Shown piece after piece: positions 6,582 to 13,942 of a stretch of 47,023 bases of DNA. The first letter of the stretch is position 1, and every line of letters starts with the position of its first letter. The stretch comes from a virus. The notes under the pieces were generated by a model that did no database searches, was not told the DNA's origin, and was given only the letters and a program-made list of their open reading frames with translations. Location: IMG/VR virus record IMGVR_UViG_3300032236_000625, positions 1 through 47,023 of that record; one strand, given 5' to 3'. Both the position numbers and the translations under genes were made by a program.

Positions 6582-8663
6582 TTAGCCCCCAGAAATATTA
6601 GTGCGCGGTCCCATGTCACCGCTTGCCCCAGTTCCAGCTTGTCCGCCCTGCGCATTGGCTGCATTATTACCCATACCACCGTGGCCGGGTTGGCCTTGTG
6701 CTTGGGCAACTGCTGCCGCCTGCTTCTGCATTTGGTCAAGTTGATCTTCAGTTGGTACAATATCTTCGCCCGGAAGTCCAATCGTCGTTGCGACATTCCG
6801 CAAGATCGCAGCGCGACCTTTAGGACCAACAATCTGAGCATCCACAGGATTGGCAGTGATCTGCAAGAACTCAAGCTGACGAGCGCGCTGGGTTTCTTTT
6901 TGCACCGCAACAGAGACACCAAGGACGCGAACCTTCTCCTCGCCGGTCAACAGACCAGACTGGTCAGTCAGCATCACCATATCAAACAACCCACCGAGCA
7001 GCGGCTCAAGTACATCGCGGTCGATATTGGCTGCAACCGTTTGGAGAATCTTGGACGCATTCCCCATAAGCATGGCTAATCCAGAGGCCGTACGACCTGC
7101 TCCGCCACCTGCTCCGTTACCCGATAAGTACTTGGGAATAGCCGATAAATCGTCGGCCATATTAACAAACTGCTGGTAAACGCCCAGAAGTTCTTGGGCA
7201 TTCGAGTTCGGTTGAAAGAAGCTAATAGGCTGCGAGCTATTATTACCCATCGGGTCGCTCTGGACGTGCCAACGCTTCCACGGATAAAGCTCTTCACCGT
7301 CCTCGTCAGGGGTCAACCGGTCGTCATTAACAACAACCTGAGGCCCAGAACTGATCGAAAGATTGTTAATCAGCGCCCTCAAAGTAGCATTTGAAGCCTC
7401 TTGGATGTCGTTTAGGATGTCTGGAAGGCCATTTCCAACGGGTGTTCCGGGTACTTTTTCGAATGATGTTATGTAATATGGGTGCCGCTTACGGGGACTT
7501 GGGGCCATCTGAACCTTGATAATAAAGTTCCCAATGGTCCAAATCTGCACGTAATAATCGCGTAATGGATCAGGAATTTGCTCCTCATTCATGCCATATT
7601 GGAGCAACATCCGGCCTTGTACGTTCCCCGTAAACTCAAGGCAGGTAATCAAGCCAGACTGGTTAAGCTGCGGGTTCTCACGGCTCTCCTGAACTGCGCG
7701 TTCAGCGTCCGTCTGATCCCAATTATCCACCAAGCCACCGTTGCCATATAAGTCAAGTACGCCACGAATGGCGTCAGAGTTATATCCGGGAAGGTCAAGA
7801 AGATCGTTAAGATCAGAACGTGTAAACCGGGTACGCTCGATGACCGATGCGTCCTCGATGTCAGACACGCCGGGCGTCCACCAGATATCAAATGGGGATA
7901 CGCGGGTCCATGTTAACTTGGGCTTTTGCTGGACCGTTGCTTGGTTACTTTGCCAAGTAACTTCCGGCACGATGCGAACCACCGGACCCTTAATTACTGC
8001 AAACGGAAAGAGCGGCAAGTCGGTAATAAACTCAGCCAGAGCCTTGTAGAACCCGCCCTCTTTAAGAATCTCGTCCAGCTTATCCTCAGCGATGCGAGCC
8101 TGCTCAGCGCCCTTCTTCTTGGCTGCTTGGCGTGCTGCTTCTACGAGCTGCATTGTCCGGTCACGGATTGCATTGATATCTGGCGGCTGGCCTTGAGCCG
8201 CCATGGTCTGCATCTCGGACTGCACGAGCTGGTTTACTGATGCCATGATGTTGGCAGGGATCGACGGGTCGTCGGGAGCGTCAAGGCCCCACGGGCGATC
8301 AGGGGAAAGATACACATCGCGAAGCAGCGATGATGCACCGCGGCATTTCATGGCAATGACACGGGCATAAACTTCCGATCCACCGAACCGGCGAATCTCG
8401 TTAAGCTTAGCCGAGTCATACTGGCCGTTGAACACACGGAGCGCATTAATCAACCGATCCGACCACCCCGCCATAGCGTTGTTCCGGTGACGCTTGAATA
8501 TGTCAAACTGTCTGTGTACATAAGAAACCAGCGGTGTTAGCTGGTCTGGTGAGTTTGCTGCGTCTTGGGCCGACGCGATTTCTTCGTCACGAGCCTTGAT
8601 CGCGGCATCAAGCTGAGCCGGACCAACAACACGTAAAACGCTACCCATTTGTGATACTGCCAT
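6582..8663 (-). CDS. Portal protein
   Basis: 693 residues, the size of a podophage portal. The N-terminal part has VSYVHRQFDIFKRHRNNAM and VFNGQYDSAKLNEIRRFGG, then CRGASSLLRDVYLSPDRPW, a helical middle, a wing/crown region with WTRVSPFDIWWTPGVSDIED, and a C-terminal GTPVGNGLPDILNDIQEASN plus Gln/Gly-rich tail. The portal forms the dodecameric ring through which DNA is packaged and ejected. It is the first gene of the leftward operon, opposite the terminase genes across a divergent promoter region. Assigned on recognised portal-like segments and gene order. Confidence 0.85.
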   Translation of the reverse strand: MAVSQMGSVLRVVGPAQLDAAIKARDEEIASAQDAANSPDQLTPLVSYVHRQFDIFKRHRNNAMAGWSDRLINALRVFNGQYDSAKLNEIRRFGGSEVYARVIAMKCRGASSLLRDVYLSPDRPWGLDAPDDPSIPANIMASVNQLVQSEMQTMAAQGQPPDINAIRDRTMQLVEAARQAAKKKGAEQARIAEDKLDEILKEGGFYKALAEFITDLPLFPFAVIKGPVVRIVPEVTWQSNQATVQQKPKLTWTRVSPFDIWWTPGVSDIEDASVIERTRFTRSDLNDLLDLPGYNSDAIRGVLDLYGNGGLVDNWDQTDAERAVQESRENPQLNQSGLITCLEFTGNVQGRMLLQYGMNEEQIPDPLRDYYVQIWTIGNFIIKVQMAPSPRKRHPYYITSFEKVPGTPVGNGLPDILNDIQEASNATLRALINNLSISSGPQVVVNDDRLTPDEDGEELYPWKRWHVQSDPMGNNSSQPISFFQPNSNAQELLGVYQQFVNMADDLSAIPKYLSGNGAGGGAGRTASGLAMLMGNASKILQTVAANIDRDVLEPLLGGLFDMVMLTDQSGLLTGEEKVRVLGVSVAVQKETQRARQLEFLQITANPVDAQIVGPKGRAAILRNVATTIGLPGEDIVPTEDQLDQMQKQAAAVAQAQGQPGHGGMGNNAANAQGGQAGTGASGDMGPRTNISGG

Positions 8664-8681
8664 GAAAAAGGTTCCCGGCCC

Positions 8682-8711
8682 TCGACGATCACCCCATCAA
8701 TACAGTATAAT
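8682..8711 (+). promoter_or_regulatory. Rightward promoter of terminase operon
   Basis: A perfect TATAAT (8706-8711) lies 30 bases before the small-terminase ATG. A weak -35 (TCGACG, 8682-8687) sits 18 bases upstream of it. GGAG at 8731-8734 is the Shine-Dalgarno. The 77-base divergent gap must also hold the leftward portal-operon promoter, for which I see only a TATACT box on the minus strand without a convincing -35. Confidence 0.55.
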
Positions 8712-8740
8712 GGGGGTAGAAATCAACCACGGAGTAAAAC

Positions 8741-9214
8741 ATGAATGCTCTTACCGAGCAACACACTAGCTTTAATGAGCTTACATTCTTAAAGCTTGCG
8801 CGTGAAATCGCAATGGATATTATTCCCCTTGAACAAATATTATCGACCCACGGCGTACAAAAGGACGACTGGGAAGTTATCTCCAGCACCAACTCATTCC
8901 AAAATATCCTCAGGTCAGAAGTTGAATCGTGGCAGAGCGCCAGAAACACCTCCGAGCGGGTCCGCCTAAAGTCTCTAGCCTTCGTCGAAGAGTCTCTCCC
9001 TGAGTTTTTCGCCCGCGCTCACGACCCCCGCGAAGCTCTGAACGCCAAAAATGATATACTCAAGACCGTCGCCGGCTTTGCCGGAATCAAGGCTAATAGC
9101 TATGACACAAGTGCAGTTGGAGAGAAATTTTCCGTTACGATCAACCTTGGAGCGGACAAAACTTTAAAGATTGAGAAGGATGTTACCTCGAAGGTAATCG
9201 AACATGAAGACTAA
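8741..9214 (+). CDS. Terminase small subunit (probable)
   Basis: 157 residues. The first half contains a helix-turn-helix-like segment (LAREIAMDIIPLEQILSTHG, then VQKDDWEVISS), followed by helices (VRLKSLAFVEESLPEFFARA) and a C-terminal beta stretch (KFSVTINLGADKTLKIE), consistent with an oligomeric small terminase that binds phage DNA and recruits the large subunit. The call rests mainly on its place as first gene of the packaging operon. It ends inside the next gene by 11 bases. Confidence 0.65.
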   Translation: MNALTEQHTSFNELTFLKLAREIAMDIIPLEQILSTHGVQKDDWEVISSTNSFQNILRSEVESWQSARNTSERVRLKSLAFVEESLPEFFARAHDPREALNAKNDILKTVAGFAGIKANSYDTSAVGEKFSVTINLGADKTLKIEKDVTSKVIEHED

Positions 9215-9596
9215 AAAAGAGCTTACCCGGGAACGTAGAAACAAAAACCAACGGGCCTATTACCAACGAAATAAAGAAACTCTTATCAAAAAACAAAAGA
9301 AAAAGCGGCTAGAGAACCCTGAAAAGGAGCGGGAAACCCGCTTACGAAGAAAATACGGCATATCAATGAAAGAGTATTTCGATATGCTATTAGACCAACG
9401 AGGTACCTGCGCTCTGTGCGACAGAACCTCCGAAGACGAAAGATTCGGCGTGCTGAATGTAGACCACTGCCATAAGACTAACAGAGTACGCGGCCTATTA
9501 TGTAATCAATGCAACCGGTCTCTTGGTATTCTCGGCGACCAGCCAGAAACCCTTCTAAGAGCCTACAAATACTTGGTGAAAAATGACCTCAATTAA
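9204..9596 (+). CDS. Endonuclease VII-type HNH nuclease
   Basis: 130 residues. A very basic N-terminus (about residues 1-50) is followed by a recombination-endonuclease VII-like core: CALC, then NVDHCHKTNRVRGLLCNQCN, then SLGILGDQP. The two CxxC pairs would bind zinc and the DHxH supplies the His-Me catalytic site. Known family members resolve branched DNA. It is packed between the two terminase genes with overlaps of 11 and 14 bases. It could assist packaging by trimming branches, or be a homing-type nuclease; the overlaps favour an integrated role. Confidence 0.85.
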   Translation: MKTKKELTRERRNKNQRAYYQRNKETLIKKQKKKRLENPEKERETRLRRKYGISMKEYFDMLLDQRGTCALCDRTSEDERFGVLNVDHCHKTNRVRGLLCNQCNRSLGILGDQPETLLRAYKYLVKNDLN

Positions 9597-11031
9597 TTAC
9601 ACTGCGCCGCCCACCTGCGCTCTGTTCATGAAGTCCGAATCGTTCGGCCGTCTCATCGCCGGCCCCGTCGGATCAGGCAAAACCACCGCCTGCCTCTTTG
9701 AACTTTTCCGTCGAGCCTGTGAGCAGACCCCCGCTCCCGACGGTATCAGATACACCCGGTTCGCCATCGTCCGCCAAACTCTCAAGCAGCTCAAAGACAC
9801 CGTTTTGAAAGACATCACGAGCTGGCTGCAAGGTATCGCTACCTACAAGGTATCCGACAACACGATTTACATCGAAATTGGCGACGTGAAGTCCGAGTGG
9901 CTCTTGATCCCGCTAGAAGACACCGAAGACCAGCGCCGCCTTTTGTCCATGCAGCTCACCGGCGCGTGGATGTCGGAGTGCATCGAGATGGACGTTGGTA
10001 TCGTCAGCCCGATCGCCGGTCGTTGCGGCCGTTATCCGTCAGCGGCACAGGGCGGTTGCTCATGGATGGGTATCATCGCAGATACCAACATGCCTTCCGT
10101 CGGCTCACCATGGCATCGTTTTATGGATATAACTACGCCTCCTGATTGGCAAATCTTCGTCCAGCCGTCGGGCATGAGTTCTTATGCTGAGAACCTTGAA
10201 TGGTTAACGCAGACCCCTGACACTTTAAAATTGCCCCACAATGATGAAAATCGCCGCGCACAGGGCCGCAAATATTACGAACGCTTTATCCGCTCAAACT
10301 CACCTGACTGGTGCAAGCGGTATGTGTACGCAGAATACGGCGATGATCCTTCAGGCACCGCGGTCTTCCGTGAAACCTTCAAGTCCGCGTTCCACGTAGT
10401 GGATGGCATCATGCCAGTCTCAGGATACCCGCTGCTCGTCGGTCTGGACTTTGGACGAGACCCATGTGCGGTGGTGTGCCAGACAGACCATAAGGGCAGA
10501 CTGTTGGTTCTAGAGGAAATCATTGCTGAGGATATCGGATTAGAACTCCAGCTCCAGCGAGCAATCAAGCCGGTACTTATGGGCGAGCGGTATTTCGGCC
10601 GGCCGGTTATTATTGTGGGCGACCCAGCGGGCAAGCAACGCTCAACGATGTACGAGGAGACTTCCTTCGACCTTATCAAGCGGCATGGTTTGATGGCTTA
10701 TCCTGCTCCTACGAATGACATCGACAAGCGGATCAGTGCGGTAGAAAGCTGGTTGTTGGGGCAGCGCGACGGCGGAGCCGCCTTGCTGATCGACAAGGAT
10801 AAATGCCCCACCTTGATCCGCGCCCTGTCGGGCGGGTATCGCTACGCCAAGACCCGCGGGGGTGTGCGCAAGTCTGTACCCGACAAGAACGAGTTCTCCC
10901 ATATTGCAGACGCGTTCCAATACGCTTGTGTCGCTGCGCATGGTGGCATGACGGATATGCTGGCTAACCGGTTCAAGCCTCGCACAAGGAACCAATCTGG
11001 TCCTCGGGTGTCGGCATCCGCTTGGACTTAA
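9583..11031 (+). CDS. terL: Terminase large subunit
   Basis: 482 residues. The Walker A loop is AGPVGSGKTT (about residues 26-35), the Walker B/catalytic region is GAWMSECIEMD (about 127-137), and the C-terminal RNase H-like nuclease shows LVGLDFGRDP (about 285), VGDPAGKQRS and FSHIADAFQY. The protein powers DNA translocation into the head and cuts the concatemer. Length and domain order are normal. Its stop codon overlaps the end of a convergent minus-strand ORF by 4 bases, and a terminator lies further on at 11350-11387. Confidence 0.92.
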   Translation: MTSINYTAPPTCALFMKSESFGRLIAGPVGSGKTTACLFELFRRACEQTPAPDGIRYTRFAIVRQTLKQLKDTVLKDITSWLQGIATYKVSDNTIYIEIGDVKSEWLLIPLEDTEDQRRLLSMQLTGAWMSECIEMDVGIVSPIAGRCGRYPSAAQGGCSWMGIIADTNMPSVGSPWHRFMDITTPPDWQIFVQPSGMSSYAENLEWLTQTPDTLKLPHNDENRRAQGRKYYERFIRSNSPDWCKRYVYAEYGDDPSGTAVFRETFKSAFHVVDGIMPVSGYPLLVGLDFGRDPCAVVCQTDHKGRLLVLEEIIAEDIGLELQLQRAIKPVLMGERYFGRPVIIVGDPAGKQRSTMYEETSFDLIKRHGLMAYPAPTNDIDKRISAVESWLLGQRDGGAALLIDKDKCPTLIRALSGGYRYAKTRGGVRKSVPDKNEFSHIADAFQYACVAAHGGMTDMLANRFKPRTRNQSGPRVSASAWT

Positions 11032-11219
11032 TGGATCGTTAGAAAAGTAATTGTTGAGTTCATTGAGGTAAGTTTGTCGTACAGCTCACCCAATATGGAT
11101 ATCTCACGTTCAATTTCCTGAGCGATCTCGGTGTCGCCCGGCTGCACGACCTTGCCCAGCTCTTTTAGCCGGTTAATCGTTTTTTCTATTGAGTCTAAAT
11201 AATCGTCGATACTCCACAT
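11028..11219 (-). CDS. 63-residue helical protein, probably leaderless
   Basis: Isolated minus-strand gene, convergent with terL. The protein is charged and helical (SIDDYLDSIEKTINRLKELG, then AQEIEREISILGELYDKL), likely coiled coil. No Shine-Dalgarno is visible. A good sigma70-type promoter (TTTACA, 17 bases, TATAAC) ends 8 bases before the ATG, so transcription would begin within a few bases of the start codon. Being driven alone from the opposite strand in the middle of a rightward block, it may be expressed on its own schedule. Function unknown. Confidence 0.5.
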   Translation of the reverse strand: MWSIDDYLDSIEKTINRLKELGKVVQPGDTEIAQEIEREISILGELYDKLTSMNSTITFLTIH

Positions 11220-11227
11220 GGGATGGT

Positions 11228-11256
11228 GTTATAGTTGAATGTTTAGATAATGTAAA
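11228..11256 (-). promoter_or_regulatory. Leftward sigma70-like promoter
   Basis: Minus-strand -35 TTTACA (11256-11251), 17-base spacer, -10 TATAAC (11233-11228), each one base off consensus. The predicted start of transcription is around 11221, one or two bases before the ATG at 11219. Confidence 0.55.
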
Positions 11257-11303
11257 GATGTGATTTTTATAGGCTACGTATTTTTAAGGTACCCAGTAAA
11301 ACA

Positions 11304-11344
11304 GGGGGTACGGGCGGGGGGGCGTGTCCAGACGGGGGTGGGGG
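11304..11344 (+). other. G-run cluster (quadruplex-capable)
   Basis: Five runs of three or more G on the plus strand (11304-11308, 11312-11314, 11316-11322, 11334-11338, 11340-11344) separated by 1 to 11 bases. They lie in the gene-free stretch upstream of the terminator at 11350-11387. Such spacing can form an intramolecular G-quadruplex in DNA or RNA; whether it does here is unknown. Confidence 0.45.
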
Positions 11345-11349
11345 TAGGC

Positions 11350-11387
11350 GCGGGCGCGATAATAGACGCGCGCGTTTTATTCTTTCT
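11350..11387 (+). terminator. Rho-independent-type terminator after terL
   Basis: A G+C-only stem (GCGCG / CGCGC, extended past one mismatch) with an 8-base loop at 11359-11366 is followed by TTTTATTCTTTCT. It would end rightward transcription from the packaging operon about 320 bases past terL. Confidence 0.6.
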
Positions 11388-11745
11388 ATAAAAAATACTT
11401 TGCGAGGTAACATTCCCCATACCTAGGGTGTAGGAACGCCCCGACCAAACGGTCAAGGAGGATCACCTACTCGGACTTAGAGCGGACGCTTCGACCCTAT
11501 GGTATGCGACGCCTATACCGACCGTGACCACCTCATGTGTGATCGGGCCTCGCTACAAGTGCGAGTGTAACGCAACGGTCGAATCGTGATGAACAGTCAC
11601 CTAGTAACCGTTGCGAGAGGCGCACAAGCCGCCTCATTGAACCCTTGCATCATCTAAGCATGACAACCTTAGACTGCGAGGCACTTCAATCATAACATTA
11701 TTAGATGGTGTTATGATCCAAGTGTCTTACCTTAGGAGGTATTTT
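11388..11745 (+). ncRNA. Gene-free stretch with several hairpins; candidate structured RNA or packaging region
   Basis: No credible gene lies between the terminator and the ATG at 11746. The stretch contains GACC-AAAC-GGTC (11443-11454), CTCGC/GCGAG (11549-11565), a long stem CGCAACGGT/ACCGTTGCG (11571-11579 with 11607-11615) enclosing a GTGA/TCAC pair, and GAGGCG/CGCCTC (11617-11635). One dispersed palindrome lies at 11394-11411. Base 11456 onward contains GGAGGATCACCT, resembling the 3' tail of 16S rRNA. The region could encode an untranslated RNA or carry a packaging or origin signal; position beside terL allows both. Confidence 0.35.
11726..11743 (+). promoter_or_regulatory. Palindrome copy over Shine-Dalgarno of gene at 11746
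   Basis: CTTACCTTAGGAGGTATT. The AGGAGGT in loop and right arm is the Shine-Dalgarno, and the ATG follows 2 bases after the element. Confidence 0.6.
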
Positions 11746-11940
11746 ATGGGCCAACCAAATCGGGCCTTAAAGGCCAAGCGCGCCAAAGCGATAACACAAT
11801 CTCGCTATGGCAAATCCAAACCTTCTAAGCGTTGGGCCTTTGACGGCTTCACCGATAGACTCACAATCCCGTCTAGCGTGAGCCGTGTCTTAACAGCGCC
11901 AGTAGAAAGAATCCTATTGCGTAATGGTGCGCCAGTGTGA
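11746..11940 (+). CDS. 64-residue basic protein, unknown
   Basis: Start chosen at the ATG at 11746 because a strong AGGAGGT lies 6 bases upstream; an earlier in-frame ATG (11713) has none. The protein is very basic (NRALKAKRAKAITQSRYGKS, KPSKRW) with a hydrophobic C-terminal half (TIPSSVSRVLTAPVERILL). It is the first gene of the accessory block after the gene-free stretch and stands alone before the iteron region. A nucleic-acid-binding role would fit the charge but is not shown. Confidence 0.6.
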   Translation: MGQPNRALKAKRAKAITQSRYGKSKPSKRWAFDGFTDRLTIPSSVSRVLTAPVERILLRNGAPV

Positions 11941-11969
11941 GGCCGCCAGTCCGCTTTCCTTCTTTCTTT

Positions 11970-12154
11970 AATCTATAATCTATAATCTATAATTACATAT
12001 ATATGAGTAAATCGTCACTCAGCGGCGGTGCTATGGTTCGACCTCATAACACCATCACACCTTTTCTCCAAAACCCAAAAAACACTTTGTAGATTATAGA
12101 TTAATGTAACCCATTGATTTTACTAGGGTCGCATCGTCTTAATCTATAATCTAT
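11970..12154. repeat. Iterons AATCTAT in AT-rich region
   Basis: Three tandem copies of the 7-mer AATCTAT (11970-11990), two inverted copies (12089-12102, the outer one with one changed base), and two direct copies (12141-12154). All lie in the 267-base gap between the genes at 11746 and 12208. The gap also contains ATATATAT (11998-12004), an imperfect hairpin around 12030-12050 and one perfect 17-base palindrome (12167-12183). Iterons of this sort mark replication origins or regulator binding sites; the two overlapping TATAAT-like boxes also make promoter activity likely. Confidence 0.6.
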
Positions 12155-12166
12155 AAACTTTTTCCC

Positions 12167-12183
12167 CTTACCTTAGAGGTAAG
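12167..12183 (+). promoter_or_regulatory. Perfect palindrome copy in leader of 12208 gene
   Basis: CTTACCT-TAG-AGGTAAG, with a fully complementary 7-bp stem. The outer pair is flipped to C-G relative to the usual G-C, a compensatory change. It sits 24 bases before the ATG, upstream of a separate AAGGAG Shine-Dalgarno. Confidence 0.6.
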
Positions 12184-12207
12184 ATTAACCCAGAAGGAGA
12201 CTACCAC

Positions 12208-12891
12208 ATGACCAAGACACTAAAGAACGACACTCGCCTTGACGACCTTCGCTCCATCGTCCGCGAACTCGGACGTGAGTCAGCGTCAGGCCGTGACGCT
12301 AAAGCTAAGCTCGCATTGCAGGTTGTTCGCGCCGCATATGACGGTGTGATCGGGCCGGATGAAGTCGAGATGATTTACCAAGAGTATGCTACCGCCGAAT
12401 CCAAAAAGGCGATTCACGATCACAGCGCAGGCGGTCTTAAAGCGAATGTGTCCAAACTGCGTCAAGTTGTCGCGCTTGGTTGCTTGCCTCAAGTCGACGG
12501 GCCAGAGTTACTTGATAAGGTAACCGACATCCGTGACGAGTTGCGCGGCACTGACGAGAAGCTGAAAGCCGCGTTCGATTCCTTCGTTGACGTTGCTCGC
12601 GCTCAGCTTAAATCCCCCGACCATATTCTTGATGACGACACCTTGCGCTCGCTATGCGTCAAGGCCGAGTCAGCCGAGAAGGATATCATCCAGAAACTAG
12701 CCGAGGATTACAAGCGCATGATGAAGCGGTACGATGAGTTTCCATCAGCCGCAATCGAGGCCGCTGTCCATGCGGTCGGTGACGCGATCAAGGAAGCGGG
12801 TGGTGAATTGCCGCCCGTCACCAAGGAAGAGAAAGCTAAGGCAGCGTTCATCAAGCGCGCTTCGGCTTATGGCATGACGGTGACCGCCTAA
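12208..12891 (+). CDS. 227-residue charged helical protein, unknown (candidate abundant early protein)
   Basis: Starts with a strong AAGGAG 10 bases upstream. The protein is highly charged and helical throughout: LRSIVRELGRESASGRDAKA at the N-terminus, a middle segment KLRQVVALGCLPQVDGPELL, then LAEDYKRMMKRYDEF and a Lys-rich C-terminus. No catalytic motif is visible. It is the largest gene of the early unknown block, directly downstream of the iteron region, and its leader has its own palindrome. It might be a DNA-binding or replication-linked protein; this is a guess from position. One palindrome lies in the gene (12507-12524). Confidence 0.7.
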   Translation: MTKTLKNDTRLDDLRSIVRELGRESASGRDAKAKLALQVVRAAYDGVIGPDEVEMIYQEYATAESKKAIHDHSAGGLKANVSKLRQVVALGCLPQVDGPELLDKVTDIRDELRGTDEKLKAAFDSFVDVARAQLKSPDHILDDDTLRSLCVKAESAEKDIIQKLAEDYKRMMKRYDEFPSAAIEAAVHAVGDAIKEAGGELPPVTKEEKAKAAFIKRASAYGMTVTA

Positions 12892-12944
12892 GGGCGGTCA
12901 CTACCTTACAAGGTAACATCATAACATCATCAAAGGATAAGGCG

Positions 12945-13121
12945 ATGCAGATCATACGCATAGAAGCTGATTACCCATACGAGTATAGCGTGTGCTTATA
13001 TACCAACGACGAACCAGACGGTGATACTTTCCGCGTGTTTGATTCAGAGGAATCAGCGCAAGACTATGCGGGCGAATTGCAAATGCAATACCCTGACGCC
13101 GAAATTATCGAATCATATTAA
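12945..13121 (+). CDS. 58-residue acidic protein, unknown
   Basis: ATG at 12945 after AAAGGATAAGG. The protein is acidic and beta/alpha-like (MQIIRIEADYPYEYSVCLYT, then FRVFDSEESAQDYAGEL). The segment FDSEESAQDYAGEL looks like a short helix that ends many small phage proteins. The palindrome at 12900-12917 lies 27 bases upstream rather than over the ribosome site. No function assignable. Confidence 0.6.
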   Translation: MQIIRIEADYPYEYSVCLYTNDEPDGDTFRVFDSEESAQDYAGELQMQYPDAEIIESY

Positions 13122-13160
13122 CCCTACAAAATAATATCCAACCGCCTATCATCACGCGCC

Positions 13161-13178
13161 GTAACCTCACGAGGTAAC
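13161..13178 (+). promoter_or_regulatory. Palindrome copy over Shine-Dalgarno of gene at 13181
   Basis: GTAACCTCACGAGGTAAC. The right arm AGGT is the only Shine-Dalgarno, and the ATG is 2 bases past the element. Confidence 0.65.
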
Positions 13179-13180
13179 CC

Positions 13181-13408
13181 ATGCTGAACCAACACGAGAT
13201 CAAATTCCTTGCATCATTATTGGGCCACCACACCACCGGTGTTATGCCTAAAGGCCACCCGATAGAAACAATCTTCGAGTATGCCGCAAGTTATTGCGAG
13301 CGTCACGGCATCGAGTATGACCCGTTGCCGTTGGTGCTAGACTCCGAGAACGCGCTTTATGGCGAGCGTGTGCTTTTCAAATTGAAGGATGAGTCCGATG
13401 ACAAATGA
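13181..13408 (+). CDS. 75-residue unknown protein
   Basis: MLNQHEIKFLASLLGHHTTG opens a helical, His-rich protein with ETIFEYAASYCERHGIEYD in the middle and a charged end (KLKDESDDK). It overlaps the next gene by 11 bases, so the two are coupled. Translation seems to depend on the palindrome-borne AGGT just before the ATG. No known motif. Confidence 0.6.
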   Translation: MLNQHEIKFLASLLGHHTTGVMPKGHPIETIFEYAASYCERHGIEYDPLPLVLDSENALYGERVLFKLKDESDDK

Positions 13409-13562
13409 ACGTATCCTGTACCTTGGCGCGATCAAGTTTATCTTTCACGGGATGCTGACCCAAGTTCCGACCGGCACGTTAACTGCTGACCTTCGTCGCA
13501 TGATGTGGGGCATAGCAAAAGATCGTGCCAATAATTATGCACGCCACTACCTTACAAAGTAA
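13398..13562 (+). CDS. 54-residue unknown protein
   Basis: ATG at 13398 inside the end of the previous gene; stop TAA at 13560-13562. The protein is helical and basic (ILYLGAIKFIFHGMLTQ, then TADLRRMMWGIAKDRANNYA). The stop codon lies inside the right arm of a palindrome copy (13546-13563). Function unknown. The overlap with its neighbour and clean codon use support it being real. Confidence 0.5.
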   Translation: MTNERILYLGAIKFIFHGMLTQVPTGTLTADLRRMMWGIAKDRANNYARHYLTK

Positions 13563-13591
13563 CCTTGCAGATCACTGGGATAAACTACGAC

Positions 13592-13615
13592 AGGAGGAGG
13601 AGAGGAGGAGAGGAG
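13592..13615 (+). promoter_or_regulatory. Polypurine tract with repeated Shine-Dalgarno
   Basis: An unbroken purine run carries AGGAGG twice and several GGAG units right up to the ATG at 13616. This is an unusually redundant ribosome-binding region. Confidence 0.6.
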
Positions 13616-13942
13616 ATGAGGCGAGTGTCCGCATACATTACTAAAGCATTCATCAAGCGGGAGAAAAAGAGTCTGAATGATACCCGTACAGATGGCACTA
13701 AGTTCTTTCTGCATGAAAATGCTATCGCATGGCACGAGCCTGACGGGTTCGTAGCCCTTACACTAGCAGGCTGGCCCACCGTCACAACACGGGATCGTCT
13801 CAACACAATATGCGATCTCATGTTCGGTTGCAGACCGTTCCATCAGAAGAAGCACGTTCAGTATTATAACGACCAGATCATATCGTCTGACACCGTAATC
13901 AGACTCAAGCGTCTGGAGTTACTTGATGAGGTAACCGAATGA
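13616..13942 (+). CDS. 108-residue unknown protein
   Basis: The start is taken at the ATG at 13616 because of the polypurine ribosome site immediately upstream. A longer TTG-initiated reading (13565) would include that site as codons. The protein is basic, with a mixed fold: RRVSAYITKAFIKREKKS, then FFLHENAIAWHEPDGFVALT and ending LKRLELLDEVTE. The ELLDEVTE end is written by a palindrome copy (13918-13935). It overlaps the next small ORF by ATGA. Function unknown. Confidence 0.6.
   Translation: MRRVSAYITKAFIKREKKSLNDTRTDGTKFFLHENAIAWHEPDGFVALTLAGWPTVTTRDRLNTICDLMFGCRPFHQKKHVQYYNDQIISSDTVIRLKRLELLDEVTE

Noticed and set aside
6558-7079. 173-codon plus-strand frame in the portal gene
   Set aside because: It lies antisense within the portal coding sequence, with no promoter or ribosome site, and its protein has no recognisable pattern.
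12026-12055. tRNA-like T-arm string GGTTCGACC
   Set aside because: The stem pairing and the rest of a tRNA cloverleaf are missing; it is better read as part of an imperfect hairpin.
11222-12055. Recurring 11-mer ATAACACCATC (three copies, two on the minus strand)
   Set aside because: Copies overlap a promoter in one case only and have no fixed relation to genes in the others; too few copies to call an element.
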